From positions 1 through 64,000 of the forward strand of contig NZ_NFJU01000017.1 in the NCBI RefSeq assembly GCF_002160025.1: 64,000 nt of DNA. The letters run 5' to 3'. The stretch's first letter is position 1; each line of letters begins with the position of its first letter. The DNA is from Anaeromassilibacillus sp. An200 (GTDB lineage Bacteria > Bacillota > Clostridia > Oscillospirales > Acutalibacteraceae). The translations under genes and the position numbers were made by a program. The notes under the pieces were generated by a model. That model had not been told where the DNA came from. It ran no database searches and saw nothing but the letters and a program-made list of their open reading frames with translations. Shown piece by piece: positions 49,849-58,872 of the stretch.

Positions 49849-52218
49849 TCAGGCAAACACTGAAGCAGTGCTGGAACCGTCCGGGAGACGGGAAACGCGG
49901 ATCTGCCGAAGGATCCGCGTGCGCAGCTCGCTGACGTGGGAGATCACCCCCACCGTCCGGCCCGCCCCCTGCACCTGGGAAAGAGCCCGCATCGCGGTGT
50001 CAAGCGTCTCCTGATCGAGCGTGCCAAAGCCCTCATCAATGAAGATAGAATCCAGACGCACGCTCCCCGACACGGCCTGCACAACGCTGGACAAGCCGAA
50101 CGCCAGCGAAAGGGAAGCCAGGAACAGCTCTCCTCCCGACAGCGTTTCCACGGCGCGGGCAGACCCGCACTGTGCATCCAGCACTTCCAGATCCAACCCC
50201 GCCAGCGCATGGCCCCCTCCTGCTTCCCGCACACGGCGCAGGGCATACCGGCCTGTGCTGAACTGGCTGAAAAACAGATTTGCCGCGGACAGGATATCGT
50301 CGAGCATGATGCCGAGAACAAACTGCTGGAGCGGAATCCGGCGTGCGTTTTTCCCGGAAAGCAGCGCACCCAAACGCTCCGTTCGCTCATAGTCACGCGC
50401 GGCGGACGCGGCGGTCTCCTCCAGTTCACGGAGAGCCTTGAGAGACTGCTTTCCGCTTTCCAGCCGCTGGGCCAGGGCCGCCGCGCGGCGGACGGCTTCC
50501 TCCCTGCGTGCGCGGGCCGCGTCCAGCGCGGCCCGCGCTTCCTGCATATGGGGGCGCTCCTTCCCCGCAATCTCGGCGGCGGCGCGCTTTCTCTGCTCCT
50601 CGCAGGACGCCACGGCAGCCTGGTACTGCTGAATCTCCCGTTCCCGCGCTTCCAGCTGATCCGGCGAAAGCAGCAGTTCGGAAAGCGGGATCTCCTTTCC
50701 CTCCTGCGGCAGAGCGGCACGGAATTCCTCCTCCGCCTGCCGGCGGCTCTCCGCCGTGCGGGCCAGCGCGGCCTGTGACTCCTCCCACGCAGCCTGCGCG
50801 GCAGCGCGGCGCGCTTCACACGCGGCCAGAGCCGCGCGGCACTGTTCCAGAGCGGAGGCAGCTTCCTTCTGCTCCCGCCTGCGCTGCTCCAGGCGCTGCT
50901 GAGCGGCTGTCTGCTTCGCGGCGGCGGCGCGCGCCTGTTCCAGCGCGGCCTGCGCCTGTTCCAGCTCCGGAGACGGCGCGGCCGGGGCCGGGTGATGGAC
51001 AGAACCGCACACCGGGCACGGCTGCCCTTCGCGCAGAACGGAAGCCAGCGCGGAGGCGGCGCTGCGGCGCGTCAGTTCCTGCACACGCTGTGTCAGCGGA
51101 GCCAGGCGGGCCGCTTCTCCGCTGAGCCCTTTGATAAACTCTTCTCCCTTGCGGCAGCGTGCTTCGGCTTCCTCCTGTTTCCGGCGCAGATCCTGCTCCT
51201 CGCGAGTGCGGCGTTCCGCTTCCTCGCGCAGGGTGGTAATCTCACGGGACAGCCTTTTTCCGTTCTCCGCCTGATCCTTCTCCGCCGCTTGCAGCGAGCG
51301 CAGGTGCGGCGCAAACGCCGATGCGCGGCGGCACAGCGTCAAGCGGGCCTGCGCCTGCTCCATGGCGGGACGCTTTTTCTCCAATGTCCCGGCACGCTGC
51401 GCCAGCTCTGCCGCAAGCTGGAACTGACGCTCCAGCAGAGAGGCCGCGTTCCAGGCCTCCGTGGCACGTCCCAGTTCCTTCTCCAGCTTTCCGGCTTCTC
51501 CCGCCAGCACTTTCCCCTCTTCCTCAAACGAGGCCAGCTTCTCGGAAAGCTGCTCCGGCGTCTCCGCCTCCTCCCGGGCCAGAAGGGAAGCACGCTCCGC
51601 CGTCAGGCGATCCGCCTGCGCCTTTTTCGCGGCCGCCAGCTCCCGCAAACGGCGGGACACACGTTCCCAGCGCTTCGCGCCGAACAGCGTCTGAAACATG
51701 GCGGCTTTCTCCCTGGAATTGGCCAGCAGCAGGCGCAGGAAATCTCCCTGCGGCAGCACGACCACCTGGGAAAACTGTTCGCATGTCAGGCCCAGAAGCT
51801 CCTCCGCCTTTTCCCGCACGCGGCTTTCCGCGCCGCTGACGAGAAGTTCCCAGCCTTCCCCATCCCACCGGTACGCGGCATGCTCCTCCCGCACCTTCCG
51901 CTCCCCGGTCCCTCTCCCTTTGTAGTAGGTGCGGGAGCGGCGGAACCGGTACCGCTCGCGGCCGAGGGAGAAGGTGAATTCCACAAACGTTTCCTCCTCA
52001 TCCGGGGCTTCCATGCAGCGCATGCTGCCCCAGCTGCGCCGCCCGCCGGTCGCACGGCAGTACAGGGCAAAACACATGGCGTCAAGGAGCGTCGTCTTTC
52101 CCCCGCCGGTCGATCCGGTGATAAGAAACAAGGGGTTTTCCCCCAGCTCCCGGAAGTCTATCCGGGTCAGGCGGCGGTAGGATCCGAATGCCTGGAGCTG
52201 CAATTCTTCTGCTTTCAT
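49849..52218 (-). CDS. sbcC: exonuclease SbcC
   Basis: A 789-aa SMC-like ATPase of the SbcCD nuclease, which cleaves hairpins and blocked DNA ends. Walker A is GSTGGGKTTLLD near residue 35. The QVVVLPQGDFLRLLLA segment is the Q-loop/ATPase motif. Coiled coils on both sides of a zinc hook (CPVCGSVHHP) follow, then the ABC signature LSGGELFLASLSLAFGLS and Walker B SIFIDEGFGTLD. It is clearly shorter than E. coli SbcC (about 1050 aa), through shorter coiled-coil arms. Its ATG overlaps the sbcD stop (ATGA), a translational coupling typical of sbcDC operons. Very GC-rich, in keeping with the core chromosome. Confidence 0.93.
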   Translation of the reverse strand: MKAEELQLQAFGSYRRLTRIDFRELGENPLFLITGSTGGGKTTLLDAMCFALYCRATGGRRSWGSMRCMEAPDEEETFVEFTFSLGRERYRFRRSRTYYKGRGTGERKVREEHAAYRWDGEGWELLVSGAESRVREKAEELLGLTCEQFSQVVVLPQGDFLRLLLANSREKAAMFQTLFGAKRWERVSRRLRELAAAKKAQADRLTAERASLLAREEAETPEQLSEKLASFEEEGKVLAGEAGKLEKELGRATEAWNAASLLERQFQLAAELAQRAGTLEKKRPAMEQAQARLTLCRRASAFAPHLRSLQAAEKDQAENGKRLSREITTLREEAERRTREEQDLRRKQEEAEARCRKGEEFIKGLSGEAARLAPLTQRVQELTRRSAASALASVLREGQPCPVCGSVHHPAPAAPSPELEQAQAALEQARAAAAKQTAAQQRLEQRRREQKEAASALEQCRAALAACEARRAAAQAAWEESQAALARTAESRRQAEEEFRAALPQEGKEIPLSELLLSPDQLEAREREIQQYQAAVASCEEQRKRAAAEIAGKERPHMQEARAALDAARARREEAVRRAAALAQRLESGKQSLKALRELEETAASAARDYERTERLGALLSGKNARRIPLQQFVLGIMLDDILSAANLFFSQFSTGRYALRRVREAGGGHALAGLDLEVLDAQCGSARAVETLSGGELFLASLSLAFGLSSVVQAVSGSVRLDSIFIDEGFGTLDQETLDTAMRALSQVQGAGRTVGVISHVSELRTRILRQIRVSRLPDGSSTASVFA

Positions 52219-53360
52219 GCTTCTTCCTCCTCCTCTCCCCGCAGAGCCGTCAGGAACAGCTCCTCATCGTTTGCGTCCGGCTCATACCCGCAGATCTGCG
52301 TGAGAAATTCCCGCAGAACGGCGGACGCGTCCGTCCCATTGTGCCGGAGCTGCTCGCGCAGACCGTCCTCGCTCCCCTCCCCGGCTCCCGCCAGCCAGCG
52401 GCTGGACAGGCCAAGCAGGTTCGGCCAATAGGGGCGCAGCTGTTCGGCGGGCAGATAAACCGGCCCATTATCCGTCAGCTCACACAGCAGATAATCTTCA
52501 CATGGCTCCGCCTTCGCGCGTGCCAGCAATTCCTCAAAGCTCCCTGTCAGCACACGCAGATCCCGCAGAGGCGGAAAGGATCGGAAGGAGATACGCGGCT
52601 CCTCACCGTCAAACTCCACCACGGTGACGCTCTTTTCCTGGTTCGCCTCGTCAAACGAATATTTCAGCGGGGATCCGGCGTAGCGCCCGTGCTCTCCCGC
52701 CCGCTGGGGTGCGTGCAGATGTCCCAGAGCTGTATAGGAAAACGGCGCAAAGCAGGCGGTGGACACTTCCCCCGTCCCGCCGACATACACAGGGCTTTCC
52801 GACGCGGAGGTGACGCTTCCCGCGGCAAAGCAATGCGCGGCCAGCAGATTCAGGCGATCCGGCGCGGCCAGGGCGGCGGCGCGCTCCAGCAGGGCGGCGT
52901 ATGCCTCCTGGAAGGTGCGCAGCTCCTCATTTCCAAGCAGCGCCCGGATCTCCGCCGGCTCACCATAGGGCAAAAGGAACAGGCGCACCGGCCGATCGCC
53001 GCACGTCAGCTCCACGGGACACAGCACCTCCTCCGGCCGGGCGGCCAGATAGATACCGCTTTTGCGCAGCAGCGCGCCGCCGATTGCCATGCGATCCGGC
53101 CCATCGTGGTTCCCTGCGATCACGGCCAGAGGAATGCCGAGCGCGCTCACCCCGGAAAGGAAGGAATCAAACAGCCGCAGCGCCCCGGACGGGGCGATGG
53201 CCCGATCGAACACATCTCCGGCAAGGATCACCAGATCGGGGCGCTCCTCCCGCAGAAACGGAAGGAATTGCTCCCGCACAAAATATTCCTGATCCGACAA
53301 AAGGGAACGCCCATACAAATACTTTCCCAAATGCCAGTCCGCCGTATGTACCAGCTTCAT
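52215..53360 (-). CDS. sbcD: exonuclease SbcD
   Basis: A 381-aa Mre11-like metallophosphoesterase. The reading starts at the ATG at 53360 after GGAGGG; a longer one to 53396 is unsupported. Metal-binding motifs are in order: HTADWHLGK (motif I), LVILAGDVFDRA (II), VIAGNHDGPD (III), and C-terminal YTALGHLHAPQ (GHLH). It supplies the nuclease site to SbcC, which overlaps its 3' end. Confidence 0.94.
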   Translation of the reverse strand: MKLVHTADWHLGKYLYGRSLLSDQEYFVREQFLPFLREERPDLVILAGDVFDRAIAPSGALRLFDSFLSGVSALGIPLAVIAGNHDGPDRMAIGGALLRKSGIYLAARPEEVLCPVELTCGDRPVRLFLLPYGEPAEIRALLGNEELRTFQEAYAALLERAAALAAPDRLNLLAAHCFAAGSVTSASESPVYVGGTGEVSTACFAPFSYTALGHLHAPQRAGEHGRYAGSPLKYSFDEANQEKSVTVVEFDGEEPRISFRSFPPLRDLRVLTGSFEELLARAKAEPCEDYLLCELTDNGPVYLPAEQLRPYWPNLLGLSSRWLAGAGEGSEDGLREQLRHNGTDASAVLREFLTQICGYEPDANDEELFLTALRGEEEEEA

Positions 53361-53435
53361 AAACCCTCCTGATCCAAAACGCGGGACGGCACACATACCG
53401 CGCCCGTCCCGCCGTCTGCTGTTCTGCTGTCCCCG

Positions 53436-54083
53436 TTATTCCACGGGAAGAATCTCCTGAAAAACGGAAAAATTCTTTGCCGTCCGTTTTCTGTCGCTGT
53501 GCAGATACCCGAAATACCAGCGCTTATACTCGATCTCACGCGCCAGCGTATCAAAATAGGCGTCAAGCGCGTTGCGATCGCCGTGGTTCCCGGCCATGCG
53601 GGGGGCGGGCCAGTGCGTCACGATGTAATCCACCCGTTTGCCGTGGGCCTGCAGCCGTGCCGCGCCGTTCTTCATCTCCTCCAGGGTGGGGAATTCCTCC
53701 TTCCACCATTTTCCGGCATCCTGATAGATCTGCCGCTCGCGCGTCTCCCCTCCGCCGAAGGCAAAGAAAGTCTTTCCCTCAATGGTATACACCTCGCCGC
53801 GCATCAGATGATAGATATTTCCACCCAGGCAATGGACGCGTCCGCCGTTCCATTCGCCTTCCTCGCAGCGGTTCAGCAGCTCAAAATTCTCATGCGCGCC
53901 GTCCACAAACGCAATGGCATACTTTTTCTTTCCCAGCTTTTTGAGGAAACGCTCCTCAGCCACTCCCCCATCCCAGAGAAAACCGAAATCGCCGCAGATC
54001 AGCAGCGTATCGCCGGAGCGCAGTCGCTTCGCGTCCTCAAACCGGCGCTTGTCCCCATGAATGTCTCCCGTGATGTAAATCAA
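53436..54083 (-). CDS. metallophosphatase (calcineurin-like)
   Basis: I choose the TTG at 54083, with AAAGGGGGACG upstream, giving 215 aa; longer readings run into an AT-rich regulatory stretch. Motifs are IYITGDIHGDKRRFEDAK (GDIHG), LLICGDFGFLWDGG (GD), FVDGAHENFE (the usual GNHD is G-A-H-E here), and a C-terminal THWP (HWP for GHxH) and YFGYLHSDRK. The substrate is unknown; relatives include serine/threonine phosphatase-like and nucleotide phosphatases. Confidence 0.83.
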   Translation of the reverse strand: MIYITGDIHGDKRRFEDAKRLRSGDTLLICGDFGFLWDGGVAEERFLKKLGKKKYAIAFVDGAHENFELLNRCEEGEWNGGRVHCLGGNIYHLMRGEVYTIEGKTFFAFGGGETRERQIYQDAGKWWKEEFPTLEEMKNGAARLQAHGKRVDYIVTHWPAPRMAGNHGDRNALDAYFDTLAREIEYKRWYFGYLHSDRKRTAKNFSVFQEILPVE

Positions 54084-54164
54084 ACGGATCGTCCCCCTTT
54101 GCATCCCCGCGGGGCTTTTGTCCGTCCCGCTATACAACTTGTTATAAATGAAATGAATATACAA

Positions 54165-54221
54165 TTTTCCACGTTTTCCACTGAGTTTTCCACACCATCT
54201 GTAGAATCGTGTGGAAAACTC
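54165..54221. repeat. cluster of TTTTCCAC motifs (DnaA-box-like) with inverted repeat
   Basis: TTTTCCACG (54165-54173), TTTTCCACT (54174-54182), TTTTCCACA (54186-54194) and a reverse copy (54210-54218) lie in 57 bases. The last two form a 13-bp inverted repeat, GAGTTTTCCACAC with its complement. They resemble relaxed DnaA boxes and lie between divergent genes. Confidence 0.5.
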
Positions 54222-54274
54222 ATGCTTTGACAAAATGTGCGCCCATGGGTTCACAAATTCTTTTCATTTGCAGG

Positions 54275-54304
54275 TTTACACAATCCTGCGAATCCTGTTA
54301 TACT
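54275..54304 (+). promoter_or_regulatory. promoter of the D,D-carboxypeptidase gene
   Basis: TTTACA (54275-54280) and TATACT (54299-54304), 18-base spacing, about 90 bases before the start codon. Confidence 0.6.
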
Positions 54305-54392
54305 AGAATTGCCCACCTCTTCGGCATTTTGTACGCACGGACACCATCTGTGCGTTTCCGGATTATTATAACATAGTGGAGGAAAAAGTTCC

Positions 54393-55742
54393 ATGAAAAA
54401 AAAAATCGTGTGCTTTCTCTCCGTCCTGTTGACGGTCTGGCTGCTGCTCCCACAGGGAGCGTTCGCGGCCTCCTTCCAGATTGATTTTGACACAGCCTGC
54501 GACGCCATCCAGCTGGTGAATCTGGACACCGGCACCGTGGTGTACGAGAAAAACCCGGACAAGCACCGGGAGCCCGCGTCCACCACAAAGATTATGACAT
54601 ACATTGTGGTCTATGAAAACGTGGAGGATCCGGAGAACACCACCGTTACCATCTCCGAAAAAATCCGCGACGAGCTGCTGGGGACAGGCAGCTCCCTGTC
54701 CGGCATCCAGGTGGGGGACGTGCTGACCGTCTCCCAGCTTCTGCGCTGCATGATGATCCCCTCAGGCAATGACGCCGCGCTGGCTCTCGCCGATTTTGTG
54801 GGGGGCGGCGACGTACAGAAATTCGTTGACATGATGAACGAGAAGGCCGCTGAGCTGGGATGCACAAATACGCACTTCACCAACCCGCATGGCCTGCACG
54901 ACGACGAGCATTACACCACCGCGCGGGATCTGGCCGTCATCACCCAGTACGCCATGATGCTGCCTGAATTCATGGACATCACCAACACCACCAATATCTA
55001 CTACAAACCGGCCGGCGGTCCTGCCGCCGATGAAAAGCGCCTTCTGGTCACGACCAACCGGCTGATCCACAAAACGCTCGATCCGCAGTATTATTACCAG
55101 TACGCGCAGGGAATCAAAACCGGCTCGCACGATCAGGCAGGCTACTGCCTGGTATCGACCGCCAAGAAGAACGGCCTGAGCTATCTGTGCGTTGCCCTCG
55201 GCGCGCCGAGCGTGGACGAAAACGGCAACCGCATTACCGCACACGGGGAGTGCTCCGATTCCATCAACCTCTACAACTGGGCGTTCGACAATCTTGGCTT
55301 CCGCACCATCGCGGACGCGGACGACGCGGTAACGGAAATCGAGCTGCGCTTCGCCTGGAACAAGGACACGCTTCTGCTGGTCCCGCAGGAAAGCTACACC
55401 ACCATCCTGCCGGACGACATTTCCTCGAGCAGTATCCTGGCTACGCCCGATATTCCCGAGTACATTGAAGCGCCCGTCAAGAAAGGGGATGTGATCGGCA
55501 CCGTCACTTACAGCTATGCCGATCAGACGCTCGCCACCCTGAACCTGGTCGCCGGGGAGAGTGTGGAACGCAGTGAGCTGCTCAAGAGCGCAAGCACGGT
55601 GAAGGATATCGTCACCTCGTCCTGGTTCCTCACCATCGTGGGAATCATCCTTTTCCTTCTGTTTGTGTATGTGATTCTCGCGCTGATTTACAACCGCAAA
55701 AAGAAAAAGCTCCGCAAGGTGCGCAAATACAAGAACATGTGA
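54393..55742 (+). CDS. D-alanyl-D-alanine carboxypeptidase (PBP5/DacF type)
   Basis: A 449-aa secreted peptidoglycan carboxypeptidase. The signal peptide (to about residue 25) is followed by the three active-site motifs of the S11 family: SxxK at Ser63-Lys66 (ASTTK), SGN at 124-126 (PSGND) and KTG at 242-244. A C-terminal PBP5-like beta domain follows, then a transmembrane segment (SWFLTIVGIILFLLFVYVILALIY) with a basic tail, in place of the usual amphipathic anchor. It trims the terminal D-Ala from stem peptides. DacF-type proteins are often linked to sporulation in Firmicutes. GGAGG supports the start. Confidence 0.92.
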   Translation: MKKKIVCFLSVLLTVWLLLPQGAFAASFQIDFDTACDAIQLVNLDTGTVVYEKNPDKHREPASTTKIMTYIVVYENVEDPENTTVTISEKIRDELLGTGSSLSGIQVGDVLTVSQLLRCMMIPSGNDAALALADFVGGGDVQKFVDMMNEKAAELGCTNTHFTNPHGLHDDEHYTTARDLAVITQYAMMLPEFMDITNTTNIYYKPAGGPAADEKRLLVTTNRLIHKTLDPQYYYQYAQGIKTGSHDQAGYCLVSTAKKNGLSYLCVALGAPSVDENGNRITAHGECSDSINLYNWAFDNLGFRTIADADDAVTEIELRFAWNKDTLLLVPQESYTTILPDDISSSSILATPDIPEYIEAPVKKGDVIGTVTYSYADQTLATLNLVAGESVERSELLKSASTVKDIVTSSWFLTIVGIILFLLFVYVILALIYNRKKKKLRKVRKYKNM

Positions 55743-55757
55743 TTCGGAGGCCTCTTC

Positions 55758-56441
55758 ATGGAAAAGCGCTATGAAATCCTTCTCTTTGACGTGGACGGCA
55801 CGCTGCTTGACTTCGACCGTGCCGAGCATGCCGCCATGGAGAAAATCTTCGCCCGCCACGGATACCCCTATTCGGAGGAAACCCTTCTGCGCTACCGGGA
55901 AATCAACTCCCAGCTTTGGCGCGATTATGAGCAGGATCGGATCCTCAAGCCCGTGATACACATGACGCGCTTTGAGCAGCTGTTTCGGGAGTTCTCCATA
56001 GAGGGGGACGGCGCTGCGTTCAACCGCGAATATCTCGACGCGCTGTCCGCGGAACATTTCACCATCGATGCAGCCGAAGAAGTCTGCGCCGCTCTTTCCG
56101 GGCGCTACCGCATGTATGTCGTCACCAACGGCGTGTCCCACGTCCAGCGCAGGCGGATGCGCGAATCCGGGCTGGAGCAGTATTTTTCCGATCTGTTCAT
56201 CTCCGAGGAGATGGGTGTGCAGAAGCCGAAGCGCGAATTTTTTGAGCTGGTTTCCCACGCCGTCGAAAACTTCGCGCCGGAAAAGACGCTTGTCATCGGG
56301 GACTCGCCCACGTCGGACGTGAAGGGCGCGCAGGGCTTCGGCCTTGACGCGTGCTGGTTCAATCCCGCCGGGCGTCCCGTTCCCTCTCCTGCTCCCACAT
56401 GGGAAATCCGCTCTTTGCGGGAGCTTTTGTCCCGCCTGTAA
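55758..56441 (+). CDS. HAD hydrolase, YjjG/pyrimidine 5'-nucleotidase type
   Basis: A 227-aa haloacid-dehalogenase phosphatase: nucleophile motif LLFDVDGTLLDFD (Asp11, Asp13), motif II YVVTNGVSHVQ, conserved Lys in MGVQKPKREFF, and motif IV VIGDSPTSDVKGA. The order and the NGVSHVQ..R segment match the YjjG subfamily, which removes phosphate from non-canonical pyrimidine nucleotides. It starts 15 bases after the carboxypeptidase stop with GGAGG, so it is probably co-transcribed. Confidence 0.9.
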   Translation: MEKRYEILLFDVDGTLLDFDRAEHAAMEKIFARHGYPYSEETLLRYREINSQLWRDYEQDRILKPVIHMTRFEQLFREFSIEGDGAAFNREYLDALSAEHFTIDAAEEVCAALSGRYRMYVVTNGVSHVQRRRMRESGLEQYFSDLFISEEMGVQKPKREFFELVSHAVENFAPEKTLVIGDSPTSDVKGAQGFGLDACWFNPAGRPVPSPAPTWEIRSLRELLSRL

Positions 56442-56448
56442 AAATCGA

Positions 56449-56500
56449 AAAAGCAGCCCGCCGGAATCGCTTGTGAAAGCCTTTCCGGCGGGCTGCTTTT
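56449..56500. terminator. bidirectional terminator
   Basis: AAAAGCAGCCCGCCGGA (56449-56465) is the reverse complement of 56484-56500; A and T tracts at both ends. It serves the YjjG-type gene and the convergent ComEC-like gene. Confidence 0.9.
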
Positions 56501-56515
56501 CTTTGCCCTTGCCTA

Positions 56516-57478
56516 TTATGTTCCCTGTTTTCCCTGTGCGGCTATGGTGACGCCCGAACCGCTTGTGACAGCAGTGATGGTCCCCTGCAAATCTGTGCGG
56601 AATACTTCCACCCCCGCGGCGGAAAGCTTGTCCAGCGTCACGGCGTCCGGGTGGCCGTAATCATTGTCCACGCCGCAGCTGATCACGGCGTACTGGGGAG
56701 AAACCGCATCGAGGAACGCCTGCGACGTGGAGGTTTCGCTGCCGTGATGGCCGCATTTGAGGACGGTAGCGGAAAGATCGTATCCCCTGGCCAGCATTTC
56801 CTCCTCGCTCTCCGTCTCCGCGTCTCCGGTAAACAGGAAGCTGTCCTCTCCAAAGGTGAGGCGCAGGACAACGGAATAGTTGTTCAGGTTTCCGTACCCG
56901 CTTCCGTTCGGCCCCAGGACGGTCAGCACCGCGCCGTTTTGATTCCAAAGCTCCGCGCCCGGCCCGGCGGGGGTGATGGAAAGCCCCTCATTCGCGATGC
57001 TTTGCAGCAGATTTTCATAGGTTTTGGTGGTGGGCGTTTCACTCTCCGCGACACGGGGCATCACCACCTGACGCACATCGAGCTGATCGATGACCTCCGC
57101 CATACCGCCGATATGATCGGCATGCGGATGTGTGGCAACCACCAGATCCAGCGTCTCCACCCCAAGGGAACGCAGCTCCCCCACCAGCGCCTCCTGCGTG
57201 GCGGACGTTCCCGCGTCAATCAGGATATTTTGCCCGCCCGGCAAGCGGATCAGTTCGCTGTCTGCCTGGCCGACGTCAAAATATACCACTTCCAGCGTGC
57301 CCTCCGGCACAGCCTGAACGGTGGACGATGCGGGGCTTCCCACCACCGGAAGATCCTCCCAGCTGAGCCCCAGCTGCCGTGCGCCCGCAAGAAGCGCCGC
57401 CGCAAGCAGCACCACCGCTGAGATCCAAAAAGGCTGTTTTTTCTTTTTGCGGGGCGCATACCGCCTTCCCTTTGCCAT
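56516..57478 (-). CDS. ComEC-like metallo-beta-lactamase-fold hydrolase
   Basis: A 320-aa protein with a basic N-terminus and one membrane segment (about residues 16-36), so anchored outside the cell. The domain opens with VVYFDVGQADSELIRLPGGQNILIDAG, has the metal site THPHADHIGG, then FLFTGDAETESEEEML, KCGHHGS and C-terminal ISCGVDNDYGHPD. It resembles the soluble hydrolase part of ComEC but lacks the channel, like many Firmicutes secreted proteins of unknown substrate. GGGAGAAAG precedes the ATG. Confidence 0.86.
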   Translation of the reverse strand: MAKGRRYAPRKKKKQPFWISAVVLLAAALLAGARQLGLSWEDLPVVGSPASSTVQAVPEGTLEVVYFDVGQADSELIRLPGGQNILIDAGTSATQEALVGELRSLGVETLDLVVATHPHADHIGGMAEVIDQLDVRQVVMPRVAESETPTTKTYENLLQSIANEGLSITPAGPGAELWNQNGAVLTVLGPNGSGYGNLNNYSVVLRLTFGEDSFLFTGDAETESEEEMLARGYDLSATVLKCGHHGSETSTSQAFLDAVSPQYAVISCGVDNDYGHPDAVTLDKLSAAGVEVFRTDLQGTITAVTSGSGVTIAAQGKQGT

Positions 57479-57627
57479 TCGCTTTCTCCCTTCATGCCCG
57501 GCGGCCGATCCGCGCGGCGCGAAAGAGCGCCCGAATCTCCGCCGATCCCAAAATCAAAAAAAGAAAGGCACCCTCCCGGCGACACGCCAAAAGGATGCCG
57601 AAGCTTCCCGGAATGGAACCTTTCTGC

Positions 57628-57894
57628 TCAGGCCTTGCGCGGATCCTTATCTCCGTACAGATTAAAGCGGAAGAGCAGGGATTCGTCCTCCTTGTTTGAA
57701 CATTCAATGAAGGCCTCGGCAATCTTGCCACCCTCGATCAGCTTCGTCAGGCCGACAAGCTGGCAAAGCTTGCTCTTGAGGTTCAGGCGATCTCCCTCGC
57801 GGGTCACCAGAAACACGTCGCCCTGACAGGAATCGAGTGTCTTGAGGAATTCGGGGACATCCACATCGTGCAGTTCCAACAGATTTGCAGGCAT
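57628..57894 (-). CDS. small HPr-like conserved protein
   Basis: An 88-aa protein after AAAGGAGGACAC. LELHDVDVPEFLKTLDSCQGDVFLVTREGDRLNLKSKLCQLVGLTKLIEGGKIAEAFIECSNKEDESLLF has the size and pattern of HPr-fold proteins (the K-S-x-L-x-x-L-x-G-L-x-x-L segment recalls HPr helix 2) but lacks the phospho-histidine. Conserved in Clostridia by memory; function unknown. It stands between the ComEC-like gene and an ABC ATPase on the same strand. Confidence 0.66.
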   Translation of the reverse strand: MPANLLELHDVDVPEFLKTLDSCQGDVFLVTREGDRLNLKSKLCQLVGLTKLIEGGKIAEAFIECSNKEDESLLFRFNLYGDKDPRKA

Positions 57895-57961
57895 TCTTGT
57901 GTCCTCCTTTGCTGCTGTGATTCCCCGCCCGGTTTGAGCGGAGCGGGTTGGAATATCATTC

Positions 57962-58738
57962 CTACCGTTTTATTATATCATCCGCCAAAGGATTGTCAAC
58001 CAAATCGCTCGGGCGAAAACCGCCAAAGATTCCCTCCTGAGAATCCGCAAATTCGTGCTGTTCCTCCTCCCCCCACAGCTTCCCGCCCCGGATGCGCACA
58101 CGTCTCTGCGCCAAAGCCGCAAGCGCCATATCATGCGTGATCAGCACCAGCGTGCGCCCCTCCCGGTTCAGTGTCCGCAGGATTTTCATAACGGCGCGTC
58201 CGGACTCGGGATCCAGATTTCCGGTAGGCTCATCCGCGAGAAGGATGGGTGGTTTTGCGGCGATTGCCCGGGCTACGGCAACCCGCTGCTGCTGTCCGCC
58301 CGACAGCTGGCCCGGCAGATGCCCCGTGCGATCCCCGAGCCCCACGAGCGCCAGCGCCTCCTGCGCGAGCGTGCGCCGCACAGGAGCCGGGACCCCCCGG
58401 TAAGCCAGCGGCAGCTCCACATTTTCCTGTGCCGTCAGGCCGCCGATCAGGTTGAAGCCCTGGAAAACAAAGCCGATCCTTCTGTTGCGGATTTCTGCCA
58501 GACGCTGCTCGCTGAGCTGGGAAACATCCTCTCCCTCAAACCGGCAGACCCCCTCTGTCGGCGTGTCGAGGCAGCCCATCAGATTCATGAGCGTTGTCTT
58601 TCCCGAGCCGCTGCTGCCCACCACCGCAAGGAACTCCCCGCGCCGCACGGCCAGTGACACATGATCAAGCGCATGCACCTCTCCCTCCTCCCGCCGGTAT
58701 ACCTTGGAAACCTCCCGCAGGCTGATTACTTCATCCAT
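57962..58738 (-). CDS. ABC transporter ATP-binding protein (MacB/LolD-like)
   Basis: A 258-aa ATPase starting at the ATG at 58738 after GGAGGGGTG. Walker A is GSSGSGKTTLMN, the Q-loop is VFQGFNLI, the signature is LSGGQQQRVAVARAIA, Walker B is ILLADEP and the H-loop is LVLITHD. This is the MacB/FtsE/LolD type. No permease gene is adjacent. The C-terminus carries about 30 extra residues (EEEQHEFADSQEGIFGGFRP...), seen in some two-component bacteriocin-export ATPases. Partner unknown. Confidence 0.88.
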   Translation of the reverse strand: MDEVISLREVSKVYRREEGEVHALDHVSLAVRRGEFLAVVGSSGSGKTTLMNLMGCLDTPTEGVCRFEGEDVSQLSEQRLAEIRNRRIGFVFQGFNLIGGLTAQENVELPLAYRGVPAPVRRTLAQEALALVGLGDRTGHLPGQLSGGQQQRVAVARAIAAKPPILLADEPTGNLDPESGRAVMKILRTLNREGRTLVLITHDMALAALAQRRVRIRGGKLWGEEEQHEFADSQEGIFGGFRPSDLVDNPLADDIIKR

Positions 58739-58770
58739 TCCCGCACCCCTCCCGAATTTTTCCATTCTGA

Positions 58771-58799
58771 TTTACAAAGCCGCTTTTTTGCCGTATAAT
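58771..58799 (+). promoter_or_regulatory. promoter of the phosphohexomutase gene
   Basis: TTTACA (58771-58776) and TATAAT (58794-58799) with 17-base spacing. Confidence 0.7.
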
Positions 58800-58872
58800 A
58801 AGGATTAGTATATCCGGAAGTCATATATTGATTCCCGCTGTGCGGGAAATTCAGATGGAGGTATCATCCGCT

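Noticed and set aside
54120-54260. Chromosomal replication origin at the TTTTCCAC cluster
   Set aside because: No dnaA, dnaN or recF genes nearby and too few boxes; kept only as a DnaA-box-like cluster.
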